From contig CASFBR010000018.1 in the NCBI GenBank assembly GCA_949292795.1, positions 1 through 45,536 of the forward strand: DNA of 45,536 nt, written 5' to 3'. Below the pieces are notes generated by a model. That model searched no databases. It saw only the letters and a list, made by a program, of their open reading frames with translations, and was not told the DNA's origin. The translations under genes were made by a program, and so were the position numbers. Below are positions 43,228 through 45,536 of this stretch, piece after piece. The first letter of the stretch is position 1. Each line of letters begins with the position of its first letter. Origin of the DNA: an uncultured Eubacteriales bacterium. GTDB taxonomy: Bacteria; Bacillota; Clostridia; Lachnospirales; Lachnospiraceae.

Positions 43228-43316
43228 CGCCCTCGTCCTGGTAAGATAAGGCGCTACTTTTTAGTAGTTACTCTTGCCGGCGGCTGACCTTCACTCAGCT
43301 TTCGGCTCTCTTGTTA
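43214..43316 (-). ncRNA. antisense antitoxin RNA of the type I toxin locus
   Basis: A consensus promoter (43322-43350) fires toward the toxin gene, and the transcript would end at the shared bidirectional terminator, giving about 100 nt. It overlaps the 3' end of the toxin mRNA. It also carries CAAGAGTAAC (43267-43276), complementary to GTTACTCTTG inside the toxin coding region (43189-43198), so it can also pair outside the overlap. This is the convergent layout of txpA/ratA- and fst-like loci. Confidence 0.75.
43219..43262. terminator. bidirectional terminator shared by toxin and antitoxin
   Basis: AAAAAGTAGCGCC (43219-43231) and GGCGCTACTTTTT (43250-43262) form a perfect 13-pair stem with T-runs on both strands. 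The toxin stop codon TAG is inside the left arm. Confidence 0.92.
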
Positions 43317-43321
43317 AGTAT

Positions 43322-43350
43322 ATTATATGTCAGGCTCAGGCGATTGTCAA
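43322..43350 (-). promoter_or_regulatory. consensus antitoxin promoter
   Basis: On the minus strand TTGACA (43345-43350), exactly 17 bases, and TATAAT (43322-43327): a full sigma-A consensus, the strongest promoter in the window. Confidence 0.9.
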
Positions 43351-43366
43351 ATATTCTTTTCTATTC

Positions 43367-45062
43367 GGTGGCGTAAACTTACTGTAGGAATGATAGTGGC
43401 AGAAACCGCCAGATGTGTATCTGATATTCGTTCGATCTCTTTATACTATACTTCCTTTACCCGCTTCTTACAAGTCCTCTGTTTTTTATATTTATAATCC
43501 CCAGATATGTGCATTAAACCATGCATACTTTTTCGCCTCTGTACTGATACTGTGGCTTATACTCTCTATATATTTTCCAAGCTTATTATGCCGCTGTCTC
43601 TCCCATCTCAGCATACTCTCACAGCTCAGCACTTCATTTTCGGCTCCCGCTGCTGCCGGAATCTCCCTCTTCTGCTGTCTGACCAGTTCCAGCATATCCC
43701 CGCCGTTCCAATAATAGGCCCGTAAATGCGCCATTTTATCTGCACCTGTCCGGCTCCATCCCATCGGACGGGAACTCATACGGCTGGAAAGAACGTGGCT
43801 CACATGCCCTTCTGCGCTGCATCCCTTTACGGTCTCTCGATTCTTTAAACGGATTTTTGCTGCTGTCCAGTTTGAGCGTATATAAGACGCACTCTCTTCG
43901 ATCCGCTTTTTTGCCGCTTCTGTTTCTGCGCAGGCTTTCAGCCGCTCAACAACCTCCTGAAAATCTGCCCTGGTTCCACTTTTGATCGCATCACGAAGTT
44001 CTTTTCCGGCATCAGCCGTACTGTCTTTCATGTGCCCTGTCATTTTCAGCAGATACTTTTGCAGATGGAATTCATCCAGTACACTGGTAATCCCCGCAAT
44101 CCTCTTTTTTCCACTCTGAATCCAGATGCCGCCATCGGCATTCAGATCGATCTTCTTTACTTTTTTCAGTTCATAATGGCTGTCCAGATATGTGTACACT
44201 TCATCCCACAGCTTTGCATTGTCTGCTCCATCATAGACTCCGCTGAAATAATGGGGATTGATCAGCTTATTCCTTTTACTTCTTGGTGCTTCCGGTTCAA
44301 TCCCTTCATACACATACACCAGTTTTGCCAGAACACCGTTGTTCTTCCAGTGGTTCTCCCCCTTCTCCAAATCCCCCTTCTTCTCTTTGAACTGCAGGGA
44401 TACATGGTCTTCATCTGCGTCAATATATAGATACTCAGCTGCTTTTTTCTCCGGATTCGTTTCCTTCCGCTGTGGGAATGTCAGGTTATGCAGTTTATTT
44501 TTGACGGTTTGTTTGCTCACCTGGTCTGTCAGGCTTGTTTCTTCTCCTGCTTTCCGATAGGAGGTCTGTACCGCCTCCTCCAGCAGTTTTGCCTCTGCGT
44601 CTTCTGTCAGCCGTTCATGGCTTTCTATCCCCAGGATCCGATCCAGCAGATAAGCGCTTTCTCTGGTCTGTTTATTCCGAAACAATGTCTTTTCAAAACA
44701 AACGGTCCCGAGACAGGTTGTCAGCTTTTTCCTGTCTGTTCTTACCACTTCCCAGAGCTGTTTCCTTTTTGCACTGTCACGAAGCATCTGATTACAGTCT
44801 TCTAAGGTCTCTTTTATGAGATCCAGTCCCAGGGCAGTCACCTCATCACGGATCCCATAAACAAAGGACGCCATATCTTTTGGGTCTTTCATAAAACTTT
44901 CAATTATTTTCTCTATTTTTTTAATGCCGGATTCTTCAAACTGTTGTATACTATTAAACATAGGGAACACCTTCCTTTGTGCTATTGGTTTTTGTCGACT
45001 ATTATAATAACACAAAACTGGTGTTCCCTTTTCTATATGCCCTACAAAAATTTTACGCTAGC
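43367..45062 (-). mobile_element. ISLre2-family insertion sequence with 9-bp target duplication
   Basis: 1,696 bp bounded by imperfect inverted ends (left 43367-43388, right 45041-45062, with GCGTAAA and TGTAGG conserved, 17 of 22 positions). The 9-bp repeat TTTCTATTC lies directly outside both ends (43358-43366 and 45063-45071). It carries one transposase gene. It is inserted between the antitoxin promoter and the start of the integrase gene. Confidence 0.88.
43492..44961 (-). CDS. ISLre2-family transposase
   Basis: 489 residues, intact. The family (UPF0236-like) pattern is clear: LYIDADEDHVSLQ near residue 180, PHYFSGVYDGADNAKLWDEV, IDLNADGGIWIQSG and VLDEFHLQKYLLKMTGH. Conserved acidic residues in these blocks are the presumed catalytic Asp/Glu set. 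GGAAGG is 8 bases before the ATG at 44961; a longer start at 45015 lies at the IS end. Length is normal for the family, so the element may still be active. Confidence 0.93.
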   Translation of the reverse strand: MFNSIQQFEESGIKKIEKIIESFMKDPKDMASFVYGIRDEVTALGLDLIKETLEDCNQMLRDSAKRKQLWEVVRTDRKKLTTCLGTVCFEKTLFRNKQTRESAYLLDRILGIESHERLTEDAEAKLLEEAVQTSYRKAGEETSLTDQVSKQTVKNKLHNLTFPQRKETNPEKKAAEYLYIDADEDHVSLQFKEKKGDLEKGENHWKNNGVLAKLVYVYEGIEPEAPRSKRNKLINPHYFSGVYDGADNAKLWDEVYTYLDSHYELKKVKKIDLNADGGIWIQSGKKRIAGITSVLDEFHLQKYLLKMTGHMKDSTADAGKELRDAIKSGTRADFQEVVERLKACAETEAAKKRIEESASYIRSNWTAAKIRLKNRETVKGCSAEGHVSHVLSSRMSSRPMGWSRTGADKMAHLRAYYWNGGDMLELVRQQKREIPAAAGAENEVLSCESMLRWERQRHNKLGKYIESISHSISTEAKKYAWFNAHIWGL

Positions 45063-45114
45063 TTTCTATTCATTCCAGGCCACCACCCCGGCCAGAATGA
45101 AAGGAAGGAATACT

Positions 45115-45318
45115 ATGCCAGTATACAAAGATGAAAAGACAAATACATGGTATGTGAAGCTTTATTACACCGACTACACCAGGACTAAAAAACAGAAAAT
45201 GAAGCGGGGCTTCAAGCTCCAGCGGGAAGCGAAAGAATGGGAACATGATTTCATGCTGCGGCAGGCAGCGCAACCCACAATGCCTTTTAAAACTCTGCGG
45301 CTCATTTGTGGCGAATGA
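45115..45318 (+). pseudogene. tyrosine-recombinase (integrase) N-terminal remnant
   Basis: 67 residues. MPVYKDEKTNTWYVKLYYTD and the lysine-rich GFKLQREAKEWEHDF match the arm-type DNA-binding domain of phage/ICE integrases. After QPTMPFKTL the sequence leaves the family and meets a stop; the core-binding and catalytic domains are missing. AAGGAA precedes the ATG. The breakpoint lies near 45295, and a different transposon-associated gene follows. Confidence 0.82.
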
Positions 45319-45398
45319 AAAGACAGTTGTGATGAAGAAGGGATGCCCTCACACCTACTCGCACCTGCCAACCACACATTCCCACAAAGGAGGCCACT

Positions 45399-45536
45399 AT
45401 GGAACCGACCTACACACAACGCGGGGACTACCTGATTCCCAACCTCGTATTGTCAGACACAAAGGAGTACCACATCGGCAAATATGGACGGATGCGACGC
45501 ATCTATCTGAAGGAGCATCGTCCGGCTATTTACAGC
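45399..45536 (+). CDS. TnpV-like transposon-associated protein (5' part, runs off the window)
   Basis: 46 codons are visible: MEPTYTQRGDYLIPNLVL and the segment YHIGKYGRMRRIYLKEHRP match TnpV proteins of conjugative and mobilisable transposons; their role is unclear. GGAGG lies 5 bases before the ATG. It marks a second element that probably replaced the end of the integrase. Confidence 0.8.
   Translation, partial: MEPTYTQRGDYLIPNLVLSDTKEYHIGKYGRMRRIYLKEHRPAIYS

Overview
The window looks like chromosome of a spore-forming anaerobic Clostridia bacterium, most likely Lachnospiraceae. The reasons are a fermentative pflB-pflA pair behind a ZTP (pfl-motif) riboswitch, sporulation and germination genes (a GerA subunit, a GerB-GerC fusion, a SipL-like SPOCS/LysM coat protein, a CotS-family protein), strong AGGAGG ribosome binding sites and balanced base composition broken by a few AT-rich or mobile patches. 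The genus cannot be told from the sequence alone.

Left part (1-10.7 kb, almost all minus strand). A coiled-coil FtsX-type ABC permease, cut by the window edge, sits behind its ATPase. Next comes a four-gene cell-surface O-acylation operon in the order SGNH hydrolase, DUF4358 protein, MBOAT acyltransferase, DHHW/AlgX-like protein. Then pflB-pflA, whose roughly 500-nt leader carries a promoter, a ZTP riboswitch, a terminator and a dispersed repeat.

Middle (10.7-35 kb). A MATE exporter has a long hairpin in its leader and a multi-stem element after it. An AT-rich two-gene cassette encodes a small secreted protein and a membrane-anchored protein. Then follow a flavoprotein, an LrgA/LrgB pair, an esterase, a YghO-like protein, a 1-kb non-coding gap with a second copy of the dispersed repeat, the germination genes, a GntR regulator with ispE, sipL, a PrcB-like lipoprotein, a phosphoglucomutase, a CotS-family protein, asnA, an LTA-synthase-like protein and a lone cobaltochelatase cbiK.

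Right part (35.9-45.5 kb). Two small P-loop kinases, a cysteine-rich protein, a membrane-anchored HTH protein and an MFS exporter are followed by tRNA-Gln and tRNA-Leu. Just past tRNA-Leu lies a decayed satellite-like mobile element. It holds a primase/helicase pseudogene with an in-frame stop, a Xis-like protein, a Cro/CI-type divergent switch, a type I toxin-antitoxin locus, an integrase broken after its N-terminal domain and an ISLre2-family insertion with a 9-bp target duplication. A TnpV-like gene begins at the right edge.

The most interesting signal is the toxin-antitoxin locus at 43.06-43.35 kb. A 29-aa Hol_Tox-like toxin and a convergent antisense RNA share one bidirectional terminator, and their -10 boxes and first transcribed bases are near-identical mirror copies. 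The insertion sequence landed 8 bp upstream of the antitoxin -35 box.
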